Notes: generated by a model not told the origin, from the sequence alone. Shown: positions 24,467 to 35,486, counted from the stretch's first letter. The stretch is DNA of 64,000 nucleotides from Merluccius polli (GCA_030340625.1 JAOPHQ010002017.1:134505-198504), one strand, 5' to 3'. Program-made: numbers and translations.

Positions 24467-25660
24467 GTTTATGGGCAAAAATATGCTTTTTGCCTGCATT
24501 TTAGAAATGTAATCAATCAATGTGAATTTTCATTGTCTGACGTCCTGCTGGTTCTGTAGAATATGGAAACCATTGTGTTTGAACAATATCCTAGACTATT
24601 TTGTATTGTATTATTTTATTTTATATACGTATAAAAAAGAAGCACACTATTTATAAAGCATGTATCATGAATCAACCAGCAATCTGTTTCTCCTGTCATT
24701 TGTACACATTATCATAAAAAAACACATCAGGCTCTATAGTCTTAGTGACAGACATACATGAAAATGTGTAGTAGTCTCTGGCTGAATGTTTGCTTGATAG
24801 TTAATTCAGCTGGTCTTGTTATTCATGGTAAATGGCGTCATGTGGCCCAGGGAGACGGATACAGATATAAAGCATAAGAGAATCTGCAAATTAACATATG
24901 AACACATCTCTACTTTCTCTTAGTATGACCTTTGCCGTGATTGGTCTATACAACACAATGCCGCCATTGCCACTGCCGGTCTTGCCATTCTTTATATTAG
25001 TAGAACAATAAAATGACCTGCATATCTAAGGTAAGAGGGAAATGAGGGAATATATAACTTTGGTGTACGCAAGGCTTGTTGGTCCAACTTGTCAATATAT
25101 GTGCATGTCAAATATCCTTATGCAACTCTTTGAGTCATGGTTAGAACTCATAACTTATCATGTTGGCTCATCATTTCTAGGAAATGGCAGGGCGAGACGT
25201 TGAATACCATCAAACCAGGGTTACAATAAAGAGTTCTGCTGTTTTGAAAGAACAAAAAAGAACGCAAACTAGATTTCATTTTATTTTCAGCCATATTAAA
25301 AAAACTAGCCCCTGCACTTCCTCAAAGCTGTGAATTAAAGATTTGTTCTTAAACAGGAAGTTGACATTTACAAGAATGTATTTGACGATTACTTCAGCTT
25401 ATGAAAACCAGTTTCACTTCTGTAAGATAGCTTGATAAGCTTGTCCAACACCAAGTATTTTTCTTAAATGAGAGACAAACAATGTAGAGATTTGACTGCG
25501 GTATTTGGGTTTGGAAGCAGCATAAACTATTCATGTTAAATAGATGTACACCCTTAAAGGATGACTAACCTTTAAGCGTGGGCTCATGGGCAATGACTTA
25601 ATTAATTTAAAATAAGCGTTGGCATTTTTAAATGAGTACCATTGCTTACAGCTAAGTTTA

Positions 25661-25710
<50 letters not shown>

Positions 25711-26120
25711 ATAGATAGATAGAAACCTGCTCCCAACATTTACTCCTATACCCGGCCATTTTAAACAAGCAAAGTGCATCCTGATCTGATACCTCTTTCC
25801 CCCCAGCGTCTAGAATGGCGGTGTTGCACAGAACAACAGAAAGTGTCCGAAAAAAGGTTAATTGTGTGTCTTATTCAACCCAGTCTCACGTCAAAAAGTG
25901 TAATAGCTACGTTGGTTCACAGCGCAAAACGTAGTAGTTTCACAATAACGGCTCTAAAAATGTGACATGGCTAGGTATTTTGGCCTATTCTTTTCTGCGT
26001 CCACGTTACGTAACTGTCGAGCTTCTGTCTGACAAAGCAAAACAAAATGGCTGATATTCCTTTTATTCTCAGTGAAAATTGCAATATTTTAAGATAGTTT
26101 CGGATCGCCTACATACCTAC
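24467..26120. other. AT-rich noncoding sequence
   Basis: Contains (AT)n at about 25664-25706 followed by four GATA units. The segment near 25880-25970 (TCACGTCAAAAAGTGTAATAG) looks like a dispersed repeat. No gene seen. Confidence 0.55.
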
Positions 26121-26752
26121 CAAATGTATAATTTTAGTAGAGTTTAATGCCCCGATTCATATAAAAGAGACCCCATGTCCATGAGACCTTCCTATCTCCA
26201 AATCGGCCTTTTGCAACCACATTCTGAGCGAATAGGCCTCGTGGTTTAAACTTCTGAGAAGCTCTGACAACCAACTGGCCCATACAGGTTTACTTTTTTT
26301 CTGTGAGGTTTAAAAGTCCGACTCTCAGATATGTCCTTCCTGGGACCAAGGGGGCGACATACATTTTGGCATCTCTCACCATCTCGAAAGGTCACAAAAA
26401 ACGGTTGTGACCTGCAACATGAGAGTCAATGGGAGTAAAATGGCAGGAGGTTTCAAGTTTCCCATTTCCGGAGGGATGGAGATAGAAACTTGGGCTTTTA
26501 GGTGTGTAAACACATGTGGGGTGGGGAACAGGTTCTCAAGTTTGGGGTCCAAAAGTCAAAAGGGGCCGTAGCCACGCCCCTTACATGAATAGGGGCCTAG
26601 AATGTCATAAAGTCAATATCAATCTGGTAGCTCTAGCCCAACTGGAAGTGATTCAAATTAACAGGGGTATAGAATGACTTGGGAATAAGATTCAGACATG
26701 GTGTCTCTTTTATATGAATCAGGACATTAAACTACTAAAATTATAAATTTGG
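26121..26752. mobile_element. Inverted-repeat element, about 630 bp
   Basis: Arms of about 58-60 bp at 26121-26180 and 26695-26752 are inverted copies. Both contain ATTCATATAAAAGAGAC and TATAATTTTAGTAG on their respective strands. The interior repeats TCTAGCCCAAC-type motifs (near 26628, with another just past the arm at 26758). The true ends may extend beyond these arms. It has no coding content. Confidence 0.55.
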
Positions 26753-27699
26753 AGGTTCTAGCCCAACAGGAAGTGACCAAATAATCTGCTACACTGCCAT
26801 CAAGTGCACAACAAAATGAAGCGCACACAATGGACAACACACGAAAATTGATCTGTTGAATTGTGCTTGCAAAAAGCGTGAGACCGGGTACAAAATCGGC
26901 AGCCATAATGCTCCGCTTCTGAAACGGGAGGGAGCGTTTGGCTGCGGTGTCATGGCAACTATTCTGCGAGCCATCTCACTTCTTCATTTTTGTTCAAAGT
27001 TGCACATGCGCAGTACCGATCGGGCAGGAAGAATTACTACTAACAACTAACAAACTAAACATCATATACATTGAACGAAGATGCACATTTCCCACTATAA
27101 ATGTTATCAAAAGGCATAAGGAAATAAACTTCACTTCATGCAACAACAACAAAAATGTCAATGTTTATTTGACTAGAATGAATAAAGAAGACAAAGGTTT
27201 ACATTGCAGCCACTTTGACGAGTCTGTCAAATCCGTCAAGCCTTCTATCTCTTTGACAGTTTGTCAATCCAAGTGATCCAATCCAAGTGACCATTTAATC
27301 AACCAGTCAATCAGTTTGTCATCCTTTGAACCTTTGCCTCCATCCGTCAATTGGACATGTATTGGCAGGATTTGGGGAGTGGGGCCTCCGTCTCCACAGT
27401 CCTTGGAAGCTGACCTTCATGGGGAGAGGAGTGGAGTGGCGAAGGGAGACACTCCCAATGACAGGTTGCACCCTTCAGAGATGCGAGGCTTACTGGGGAA
27501 CCCCGGGCCAGAGTATCCTAGAGGGTAGAAGATATGCAGGAAGGAGGAAGGGAGGGAGAAGCCCAGAAGCAGGATAAAGAAAGTCTGGTGTCCTGGTGTG
27601 AAGGGGGTATAGAGGAGGAGATGCGGCCAGACCAGGAGCACCAGAGCGCACTGGGGGTTTCTGATGGTACACACTCGGGGTGGAAGGCTTTCCGACAGC
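26753..27699. other. Noncoding; probable 3' flank of the bZIP gene
   Basis: Read on the minus strand, an AATAAA signal at 27168-27163 could end the transcript of the bZIP gene at 27700-28116, giving a 3' UTR of about 530 bp. No other gene is seen. Confidence 0.45.
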
Positions 27700-28116
27700 C
27701 TACCTGTAGTCTACTTTTATGGCCCCGTGGCTACTGCTAGCTCCTGGGATGGGCTGTGTGCTGCGGAGGGCCTGGGTTTGTGGGTCTGGCGGTGGGCCTA
27801 GCTGGTGCGCTAGGTAGGCTCCAGAGTGCACAAAGCCGAGATGAAGCTTCAGGGAGTGCAGTTCGCTCCTCAGCCTGGCGTTCTCCTCTGTCAGGGCCAA
27901 CAGTTGTCTCTCCAGCATGTATTCTTTTAACCGACTCTTCTCTCGGGAGTGCCTGGCTGCTTCATTGTTCTTGCGGCGCCTGTCCCAGTAAGTGGCGTCC
28001 TTATTCTTGTCCACTATGAACGTCCGTTTCTGTCGAATGGCCTTCCAAGAGAGCTGGTATTCAGGTGAAGGGTGGCTCTCCCGCTCACTGTTGGGAGACA
28101 ATGGCAATGGATCCAT
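27700..28116 (-). CDS. NFIL3/E4BP4-like bZIP factor, short (138 aa)
   Basis: A nuclear DNA-binding protein of the NFIL3-like bZIP group. The basic region at about 46-62 carries RRRKNNEAARHSREKSR, matching the N-x2-A-A-x2-S-R core, and follows the NFIL3-type lead-in KDATYWDRR. The zipper has leucines in exact heptads at 68, 75, 82 and 89, with Asn79 inside. After the zipper only about 45 residues remain, so the long C-terminal repression region of classic NFIL3 (over 400 aa) is absent. NFIL3 proteins bind TTAYGTAA sites and usually repress, with roles in the clock and immune cells; this protein's role is inferred from the family. The start is the first true ATG after an in-frame TGA. A splice acceptor lies 34 bases upstream at 28151-28152, so an upstream noncoding exon is expected. 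Teleosts carry several NFIL3-like paralogs; the exact member is not resolved. Confidence 0.9.
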   Translation of the reverse strand: MDPLPLSPNSERESHPSPEYQLSWKAIRQKRTFIVDKNKDATYWDRRRKNNEAARHSREKSRLKEYMLERQLLALTEENARLRSELHSLKLHLGFVHSGAYLAHQLGPPPDPQTQALRSTQPIPGASSSHGAIKVDYR

Positions 28117-28170
28117 GACCAATCAAACAGATGGGCAACGACAAACGGATCTGAAACCAGAAGAAGAAAA
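28117..28170 (-). promoter_or_regulatory. Splice acceptor and 5' UTR of the short bZIP gene
   Basis: On the minus strand TTTTCTTCTTCTGGTTTCAG ends at 28151, followed by about 34 bases of UTR and the ATG. It is a good polypyrimidine tract with CAG. Confidence 0.7.
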
Positions 28171-29487
28171 GGGTTACTACACTAAAGTTCTTGCAAGTTG
28201 TGAAGCTAAGTTAGGGAGGCCAGCTTTACGTCTATGGAAGAAACCCCATGTGGCGTCCAAGGCACAAGTCATGAGATAGATGTAACCTTAATTCAAAAAA
28301 GATACTTCCTGCTATCATTAATGCGTCTTTCATTGGCTGGTGGTGGATGTCTGAGGGGTTAAATGGAAGCTATGTGAGAAGTGTAAACCACAGATCATAG
28401 TATACTATAGTTTTTTTGTCTTCCTCGTTCTCTCTCTCTCTTGCACACACACACACACACACGTCTTATCTTGATTATACATCTACAGTATATTACACAT
28501 CTCCATTTTCCAAATCAGACTTGACACCTTGTGTTAGCAGTAAGCAGCCTTGGACACTTCTGTAAGATGAGTGGTTTTTACATCTCACATTTAAGCAAGA
28601 CATGCTGCCCTCGTATGAGGTGTGATTCCGTCATGCCTCTAAAAATGTAGCAAACTACCCTAAAATGTAACACGAATATAGATTAACTGTGTGTGTGTGT
28701 GTGAGAGAGGGGGGGAGGCAAAGAGACAGAAAGAAGAAGCAGGTTGAGGCATGGGGGATGATTGAAAAAGACAAAGAAATCTTTGCTAGCGAACATTCAC
28801 ACACAAGCGTCTTCATCGACAAGCTATTCACAGATGCCTGCTTCCAGGAACTCTGCTTTATTTCTGTTGGCAGTGTTGCATTGGAGCCTGTGGGTTCTAA
28901 CTCAGGAAATGAAGGTGGTGGTGAGAAACTTGGCTGTGGCTTTTTATCGCAGGGAGGTGAACCCAAATGCAGAGATCAGACTTGGGGTAGACGCGAAGGG
29001 AAGCTTTACTCGATGAGGCCACGCGGACAGAAAATAACAAGGAACCGACACACCGGTGCAGAAATTAGGGAACTTAAATACATGGAACACAGGTGACAAA
29101 CATTACAGTGACAACACCAAGGAAAAACAGGCATGCCTCGTGAGTGGGGTTGGGGTAGGATCAGTACACATGCTATGTAATGGAGCCCCTGAACTGTTGT
29201 CGTGGAAAGTAAACAGCGATTCAATACAAATATTGGCTAGACTTGTCTTGACTTGTCTGACGGTGGTTTTGTAAACTGTGGGCTGAGGAGTGACACACGG
29301 TAGACACGTTAAACCTTAAGTATAGCTATGTCTATATCCCCATCTAGAAAAAAATCCCCTAACCATCCTAAACTTCATCATCATCAACATCATCTTCACC
29401 GTTGTATTCTGAGGCACCGTAGTCCAAAGAAATTGCATTCTTGACAAGCATCACAACAAGCAACATAAAAACATATATCATATAATA

Positions 29488-29563
<76 letters not shown>

Positions 29564-29573
29564 TATTATTATT
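28171..29573. other. Noncoding, dispersed repeats
   Basis: Contains (CA)n at 28445-28462 and a short (GT)n at 28689-28702. The segment at about 28950-29100 (GGAGGTGAACCCAAATGCAG, later GGAACACAGGTGACAAAC) resembles a dispersed fish repeat. A long (AT)n tract covers about 29489-29560. No gene is recognised. Confidence 0.5.
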
Positions 29574-29591
29574 TACTTTGTTTTTATTATG

Positions 29592-29635
<44 letters not shown>

Positions 29636-29653
29636 CATAATAAAAACAAAGTA
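29574..29653. repeat. Perfect palindrome around (AT)n
   Basis: 23-bp arms at 29574-29596 and 29631-29653 are exact inverted copies (TACTTTGTTTTTATTATGAT at the left end) and enclose a pure (AT)n spacer. It can form a long hairpin or cruciform. Confidence 0.9.
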
Positions 29654-30235
29654 TCAGTTGGGGAGTGATAAACCATCAAGCTGTGAACAAGGGCTTGTAA
29701 AGTTGTTTGAGAGTAAATGATTCCTAAATTATATACACAAGAGTATAATAGCACTACATTTCACGTGACTATCTTCTGCTTCTGTTTTATTCAAATATAT
29801 CAATTAATCTAAAAATGAAAATACATTTAATCTTAAAATTGAACACTTGAAGCCTTACCCTTGAGCGGTCACGTAGTCAAGCTTGTGCAGTCTGAAGAGA
29901 AAACCACCGATGTGTCAACATGTAATCACATCATTCACACAGGTTACTGCTAAAGACAGTCACCATAAGGTCTAATAACATTGTGTGTTTAGCCTTCCCT
30001 CAGTTTTCTTGCATTTCTGATGCAAGAAATGTGTTTATTCCCCCCTGTCCCCAGACCTCATCTTGGGGATATGTTTGTTGCATAGTTGCGACCACTGTTT
30101 ATTTATTCAATGTTATTCAGTTTAATATTTAGGCCTACACTAGTCCTCCCAGACATGAAGACAAAATGCTTTTAATGCGTTCATCTGGATGTCAAAAAAA
30201 AAAATCCTTGTTCATCAGTTCATATTTATTAACCC

Positions 30236-30339
<104 letters not shown>

Positions 30340-30472
30340 GCACGTGCAGAGGGGGGGGCTATGGGTGCCCGAGCCCCTGCCCTTTTCCCTTTGAAGGACC
30401 AAAGTGCCCTTTTGAAAAGAACAGTTGCCCCCCCCCCGCTCAACAATCGCGCAACAGAAATCCTCCGATATC

Positions 30473-30577
<105 letters not shown>

Positions 30578-30687
30578 ATTCGTAGATGCTAATAACGCAA
30601 TCCACCGGTTCTGAATCTGCATCCAGTCCAGTCAGTCCAATGAGGTGGGGTTACAGCGCCCCCGTCCGGTTACTGTCGGAACTAAAC

Positions 30688-30770
30688 ACTGACCTGCCGT
30701 TGGCTCGAGCTCGGGATCCGCTGCGGTCACGTGACCTGACCCGTGATGTCCGGTAGGTCTGATGACGTCA
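30688..30770 (-). promoter_or_regulatory. GC-rich block with CRE and E-box; candidate exon 1 of the short bZIP gene
   Basis: Contains a perfect CRE, TGACGTCA, at 30763-30770 and GGTCACGTGACC at about 30725-30736. Read on the minus strand, AACGGCAG is followed by GTCAGT (30693-30688), a plausible splice donor. The block lies 2.5 kb upstream of the acceptor at 28151. This is an inference from position and motifs only. Confidence 0.3.
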
Positions 30771-30846
30771 TGATGTCAGCCCGTCGAAACGTTTACAAAA
30801 TGCCTCGCAACGTTTTGAAAAAGGAATAGGTAGGCCTACTATATAA

Positions 30847-31117
30847 CAGGGCCGTGCAGAGACCCTTTGAGGGGCAGGGGCTCAAATTCAAAAAAGGGCA
30901 CATGGGGGGGGGGGGGTGCTGGTGCGCGATTGTCAGCGGGGGGGGGGGGGGGGGGGGCTATATCGCCTATGCCTAGAGCCGGCCCTGAAGACATAATAAT
31001 ATCCGTTTTTAGAATAGTGGAAGTTTTTGTTTTTTTTTTCCTTTTTTTTTTGGCGCCCCCTGGATGTGCGGCGCCCTTAGCATTTGCCTATACCGCCTAT
31101 GCCACGGGCCGGCCCTG
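30847..31117. mobile_element. hAT-type fragment, chimeric ends
   Basis: It begins CAGGGCCGTGCAGAGACCC and ends GGGCCGGCCCTG, with an internal second end GAGCCGGCCCTG at about 30976-30987. Two G runs, a T run and the block GGCGCCCCCTGGATGTGCGG lie inside. The left part is related to the ends at 30337 and to 37172-37270. Confidence 0.5.
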
Positions 31118-31692
31118 GCTAACACCTTAATTTGTTCGCGGATCACTATAGGGATATCTGGCGGAGTTGGACCACAATTTCGGGAAGATGAAATAGCCTA
31201 GGGCACTTTTACATAACGGCCTACCTGCCTTCCTACTAGTACTACTACTAGTGCCAACTTGCATAAACTAGCCTACTGCCAGAGACACTGAGACAGAGTA
31301 GACATGAAACGGATTTGGCCATGTCATGTGGCCAAGTAGTTAGGCCTACTACAGAGTATACAGATTCATTATAACGATGTATGCTTTCCCTTTGCAATTT
31401 CAAAAGGTTTCCCAGATAGGTTAGCTGTATAGCTAGCTGGTAGGCTATAGAAAATAAACCGAGTGGTAGCCACTTTCACAGGTCAGTTAAAACGATGCTT
31501 GTTGAAAAGCTTTTGCTGGCAAACATAGGCCTATACTTCAAAATGACACTACAAAACGAGATAACTGTTACAGTTTATTTAGCATTATCAACTTAATGGT
31601 TTTGGAAACAACTGTCTGTGTCTGACTCTGTAGTGATCTTACCCTGCGTTGTACCGTCTCTTAAAACAACAAGCGCATCTTGCAGGCCAGCC

Positions 31693-32162
31693 CGTTCTCA
31701 TCCCAACTTGTAATATACCGACGATTTGTCACGCCCCTAGACGTCTGATACTGACGCAAAAGGTCCCCTCCCGCGTCTGTGTGAAGATCTGGGGGTTCTC
31801 ATAAACCCGTTCGCGGTGGTAAGAGACGAGCAGAGTCTACAGCGTCCATTCACTCCAATAATAACCCGGTCACGGTGATAGATTACGCTAACCCTAACCC
31901 TAACCCTAACCTTAACCATAACCCTAACCATAACCATAACCCTAACCCTTTTCGGAGTGAATTGTTTCACAGTAGACTGCGGACGCTGTAGACTCTGCTC
32001 TGCGAGCGGACGCTGTAGACTCTGCTCGTCTCTTACCACCGCGAACGGGTTTATGAGAACACAGATCGTTTCACACAGACGCGGGAGGGTACCTTTTGCG
32101 TCAGTATCAGACGTCTAGGGGCGTGACTAATCGTCAGTATATTACGAGTTGGGATGAGAACG
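31693..32162. mobile_element. MITE with about 165-bp TIRs and a telomere-like core
   Basis: The ends are CGTTCTCATCC and GGATGAGAACG. The inverted arms run inward for about 165 bp with few differences; both contain CACGCCCCTAGACGTCTGAT, and GTAGACTCTGCT-type blocks lie further in. Between the arms is a run of TAACCC-like units. No ORF and no clear target duplication were seen. Confidence 0.75.
31889..31949. repeat. Short interstitial telomere-like (TAACCC)n
   Basis: About ten units of TAACCC with variants TAACCT and TAACCA lie in the centre of the MITE. It is not a chromosome end, because single-copy genes lie on both sides. Confidence 0.85.
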
Positions 32163-32829
32163 TGTTGTGCAGGCAGGCAAATTGTGAAAGGTCACGTTGA
32201 TAGCCAATGACGTCACCCAGCGGCAGCAGCGCACTGAGCGCCGGTAAACGAGGCTACAAAGTACAAACTTTACTTCTATATTATTACTTTTAGACATTTT
32301 TATTTTCGAATAATTGATTCACATGTTATTGTTTAATTGTTCATGTGTAATTTTACAAAGCATTGACATTTTAAATGACCACTCAAAAGGGCACTTTGGT
32401 CCTTCAGAGGGAAAAGGGCAGGGGCTCGGGCACCCATACCCCCCCCCCTCTGCACGTGCCTGCTATATAATAATAACATGTGCAGCCTTTGACCGTAACG
32501 CGACATGGACATCCGCAGATTGCAGACTTCAAACGTTTTTCGACAGCGTGTTTCCATTGTCCTCGAGTAGCTGGAGACATATATAATATTAAATATTCCT
32601 ACGTTAAAACACGCACACCTGCACGGATGGGTCGAGGTGCGCATGCGTCGGCAGTTTTAGACCTACCGTACTTCCCTATCAAATCCTAATCCATCTCGTG
32701 TTCAACGGACGAGGCTATACCTTGCATTTTTGACACGACCACAAACCTCAATGTCGTCGGTTTCTTTTCCGAGACAAAAAAAAGAGAGTTTATTTTTTTA
32801 ATTTTTCCTTTTAATTTCTCGGTTCAATA

Positions 32830-32907
32830 ATGGGCCAACGTCAACCTGGGAACCCCCCGGCCCTGGGGAAACCCAGCCTCAGGTTTCGCAAACTAATTGT
32901 TTTGCAG
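32830..32907 (+). other. Possible orphan first exon, 26 codons
   Basis: ATG at 32830 opens 26 codons (MGQRQPGNPPALGKPSLRFR, then KLIVLQ) ending exactly at TTTTGCAG followed by GTGAGTG, a near-consensus splice donor. The sequence after the transposon end (32463) is less repetitive than its surroundings. I found no downstream plus-strand exon that would continue it. Exon 2 of atp8b3 needs a different phase. It may be chance, a dead exon, or the first exon of an unrecognised gene. Confidence 0.2.
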
Positions 32908-33424
32908 GTGAGTGTCTCCAAACCAGTGCATATCACGCCTTTGCAGACGGGAACCACAAATCCCGCATAGAAATTAGGTCAAGATAAAGTGCAACATATG
33001 GCTTATGTTAAATATAAATGTAAAATAAAAATGTCGATTTCTTATGTTACGATTAGGCCTACTGCTTTGTGAATGGCCCTATATAGGCCTACTGTTAAAT
33101 ATCAAATGATTTGACATTTAAATAAATAAAGTACACAAACAACACACACAAATCAGTGTTATTGATATGACTTAATGTAAAGGAACAAATGCCTCCTTTT
33201 TATTTCAATAACTTGAATGTGCGTACATGAAAAAACAAACATTTCTAAATGTCAACTAAGTAGGCTATGACTAACAAACACACGTTTCATATCACACCCA
33301 CAACTGCAAATGCACGCTGTTTATTATGATTAGTTAGCCTACTGTTAGGCTAGATACAAATGGCAGCTATGCCCCCCCACTCCTAATAACTACACCCCCC
33401 CTCCCTTAAAAAAAGGGAGATGTA

Positions 33425-33500
33425 GATTCAGATTCAGACAACTTTACTGATCCCAGAAGGGCAATTCATTTACAGCCTACCCAGTCCATACACACAACTT
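33425..33500 (-). repeat. Fish LINE/SINE-type tail, reverse orientation
   Basis: GATTCAGATTCAGACAACTT followed by ACTGATCCCAGAAGGGCAAT is the antisense form of the common fish retroposon end, similar to 1985-2052. Confidence 0.5.
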
Positions 33501-33639
33501 AAAAACGAAAGGTCATTATAGCCAATGTCAGAGGCAACAGATCAACATGAAAAAGGTCAATACAAGGAAACAATGAGCATCGGTTAATCAAAAACAATTT
33601 GGTTATAGTTCATATAAATAACCTGAGTTTAAAATAATG

Positions 33640-33684
33640 TGACTCATTTAATGAGTCACATTAGTGACTCATTAATGTGACTCA
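33640..33684. promoter_or_regulatory. Four AP-1 (TRE) consensus sites in 45 bp
   Basis: TGACTCA/TGAGTCA occurs at 33640-33646, 33652-33658, 33665-33671 and 33678-33684, with starts 12-13 bp apart. It lies just 3' of the long bZIP gene. The motif is the known AP-1/Maf half-site consensus; function here is inferred. Confidence 0.5.
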
Positions 33685-33806
33685 TTTAAAATGACTGTCT
33701 GCGTGTAATAGCCTGATAGCGGCAGGAACAATCCGGGAAAGATCTCAAAGAGTGCCTCCTGATTGAGATGCACAGCCTTGAAGAGCGACCAGTACTTGAG
33801 GAGCGT

Positions 33807-34802
33807 TTACACATGCGGTGAGCAGAAGTATCTGGACCCGGATGCTGGTTCCCCTGCGGGCGGCCTCTCCCCCCCGTACTCCATGGCCATGAAGAGGGGC
33901 AGGCCTGGTGGGGAGAGGTACCCCGACGCCCAGTGCACCATTGGCTTGTCCTGCCAGGCCGGGTGATGAAGTTGGGGCATCAGCCATCCCTCTGGGCGTG
34001 TTATGGAGGTGGAGGTGGCCGAAAAGCCAGGGACGGGGAGCAGGGAGCAGGAGGCGTTGTGTTGCGTGGAGGTGCCCAGATGGTCCCCCTGGAGGAGCTC
34101 CTGCTTGTGACCACCCTGGGATCTCGGTGGATCTCGGAGATCTCCATCTGTGGGGGGGGTTTGCCAGCTGGATCCTAGACCGTAGCTCGCCATTTCACGT
34201 TGCTTCATCCCCAGCATGAAGGCGGCCGGGCTGTGCCTGCTGCCCTGTCCCCACATCCCTCCCGCCTGGAAGAGGGTCGACACCGGGTAGAGGTAGGGAG
34301 CCTGCGGCCTCACGTGTTGCAGAGGCAGCCCCGAGGGCACGGCGCCGGCGGCAGCTTTGTTGGGTCCTCTGCCGAAGCCGAGGTGATACTGCATGGTGAG
34401 CACCTCTGCCCTCAGCTGCGCGTTCTCGTCGCTCAGAGCCAGCAGCTCTCCTTCCATCATCAGGTCGTTGAGCCTCCTCTTCTCCCTTGACCGCTTGGCG
34501 GCCTCGTTGTTCTTCTGGCGCCGACCCCAGTAGGTGGCGTCTTTCTTCACGGCTGGGGTCATCTCCCGCTTGCGTCGGCTGCGTGGCACAGCGCCGGCGT
34601 GCAGGCGGCTGCTATGGCGGGCGTGCAGCTGCGGTACACGGAGCAGATGCTGGGCAAGGAAAGCAGGTCTGGCAATGGGGTAGAGGAGCTCCACTTCAGC
34701 CCCCCTGCCGTCGTCCTCCCCACCACTGCTCTCCAATGAGGAGGAGGCGGAGGAGGAGAAGGAGGGCTGGCAGGGGCTGTTGCTGGGGCCCAAGTTAGGC
34801 AT
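33807..34802 (-). CDS. NFIL3/E4BP4-like bZIP factor (331 aa)
   Basis: The order is: Ser-rich N terminus with an acidic patch (about 9-38), basic region at about 94-110 (RRQKNNEAAKRSREKRR, preceded by KKDATYWG), and a zipper with heptad positions Met116, Leu123, Leu130 and Met137 around Asn127. A 190-aa C-terminal region rich in Gly, Pro, Ser and His follows. The basic region is nearly identical to that of NFIL3/E4BP4, so DNA binding to TTAYGTAA-type sites and repression are expected from the family. The start is the ATG at 34802 (MPNLGPS). The open frame continues upstream without ATG, and a splice acceptor (CTACAG before GCTAGAGACAGC) sits just before it. A diverged copy of the 5' part lies upstream. 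The gene is 5.7 kb from, and parallel to, the short bZIP gene, suggesting an old tandem pair. It is shorter than classic NFIL3. Confidence 0.92.
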   Translation of the reverse strand: MPNLGPSNSPCQPSFSSSASSSLESSGGEDDGRGAEVELLYPIARPAFLAQHLLRVPQLHARHSSRLHAGAVPRSRRKREMTPAVKKDATYWGRRQKNNEAAKRSREKRRLNDLMMEGELLALSDENAQLRAEVLTMQYHLGFGRGPNKAAAGAVPSGLPLQHVRPQAPYLYPVSTLFQAGGMWGQGSRHSPAAFMLGMKQREMASYGLGSSWQTPPTDGDLRDPPRSQGGHKQELLQGDHLGTSTQHNASCSLLPVPGFSATSTSITRPEGWLMPQLHHPAWQDKPMVHWASGYLSPPGLPLFMAMEYGGERPPAGEPASGSRYFCSPHV

Positions 34803-35486
34803 GCTGTCTCTAGCCTGTAGTTCATGAGATGTGGGAGAGTAAAAGGTCAAAATTAGAGGTGAAATGTATTAAATAAGGATATTGAACTCAATTATATTTC
34901 TAGTTGAACTGTAACTTTAAACTTTTTTCTTTTCTTTTTTTAATCCAATTTCAACAAAGTAAAATATTAATTTAAAAAACTGCCCACTTTAACACTCAAA
35001 ACTAACACTTTAGTCATCATCTATAGTATATGTCTCCATTTAATCTAAACTTCTGTTGTTAAGTCACTCCATATAGGCCTACTTAAAACTCAGGGCAGAC
35101 AAATCAGTACTTTTCTAATTGTTTCTAAATGTATAATTGCAATATGTTCAAAGTCTGTCTAATGAAAAATAAAGCCTTTAAAATCTTTTGTGACTACTGT
35201 TCTGACAATTTGTTGATCTAAATTCCACAATATTTTCCCTGTGTACAACTTTTAGTCAGAAACATTTGGAAATAACCTTGGACATAGTGTTTTTTTTAAA
35301 TTAATAATTGTATTAACAGCATAAGCCTAAATAATGTAAACAATCCCATTGAAATTAAATAAAGAGCTAAAAGCGAGTTAATTCTGTTTTGGATAGTGTT
35401 CAGTAGCCTAAATCATTTTCTTTTGTTTATAATTGTTGAAAGGCATCTTCAAACTTCACTTTCTAATCCAACTTTTCTAAACTAAT
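34662..35486 (-). repeat. Tandem duplication copy 1 (5' end of bZIP gene plus intron)
   Basis: This segment covers codons 1 to about 47 of the long bZIP gene, its acceptor and about 670 bp of upstream intron. It is homologous to 35549-36206. Landmarks shared with copy 2 include TTTCAACAAAGTAAAATATT, AACACTCAAAACTAAC and TTTTCTAAACTAATATTGCA. Copy 1 has extra blocks near 34820-34920 and 35240-35290. Confidence 0.85.

Noticed and set aside
31889..31949. A chromosome end or telomere fusion
   Set aside because: The repeats are few, degenerate, and sit symmetrically inside a MITE with genes on both sides.
34559..34825. Alternative frames overlapping the bZIP genes and lingo3 (also 20205-20579, 34200-34798)
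   Set aside because: Shadows of GC-rich coding sequence in other frames, without family features.
34803..34850. A longer N terminus for the 331-aa bZIP protein
   Set aside because: The frame upstream of 34802 has no ATG (it would need TTG), and it crosses a splice acceptor that is also kept in the duplicated copy.
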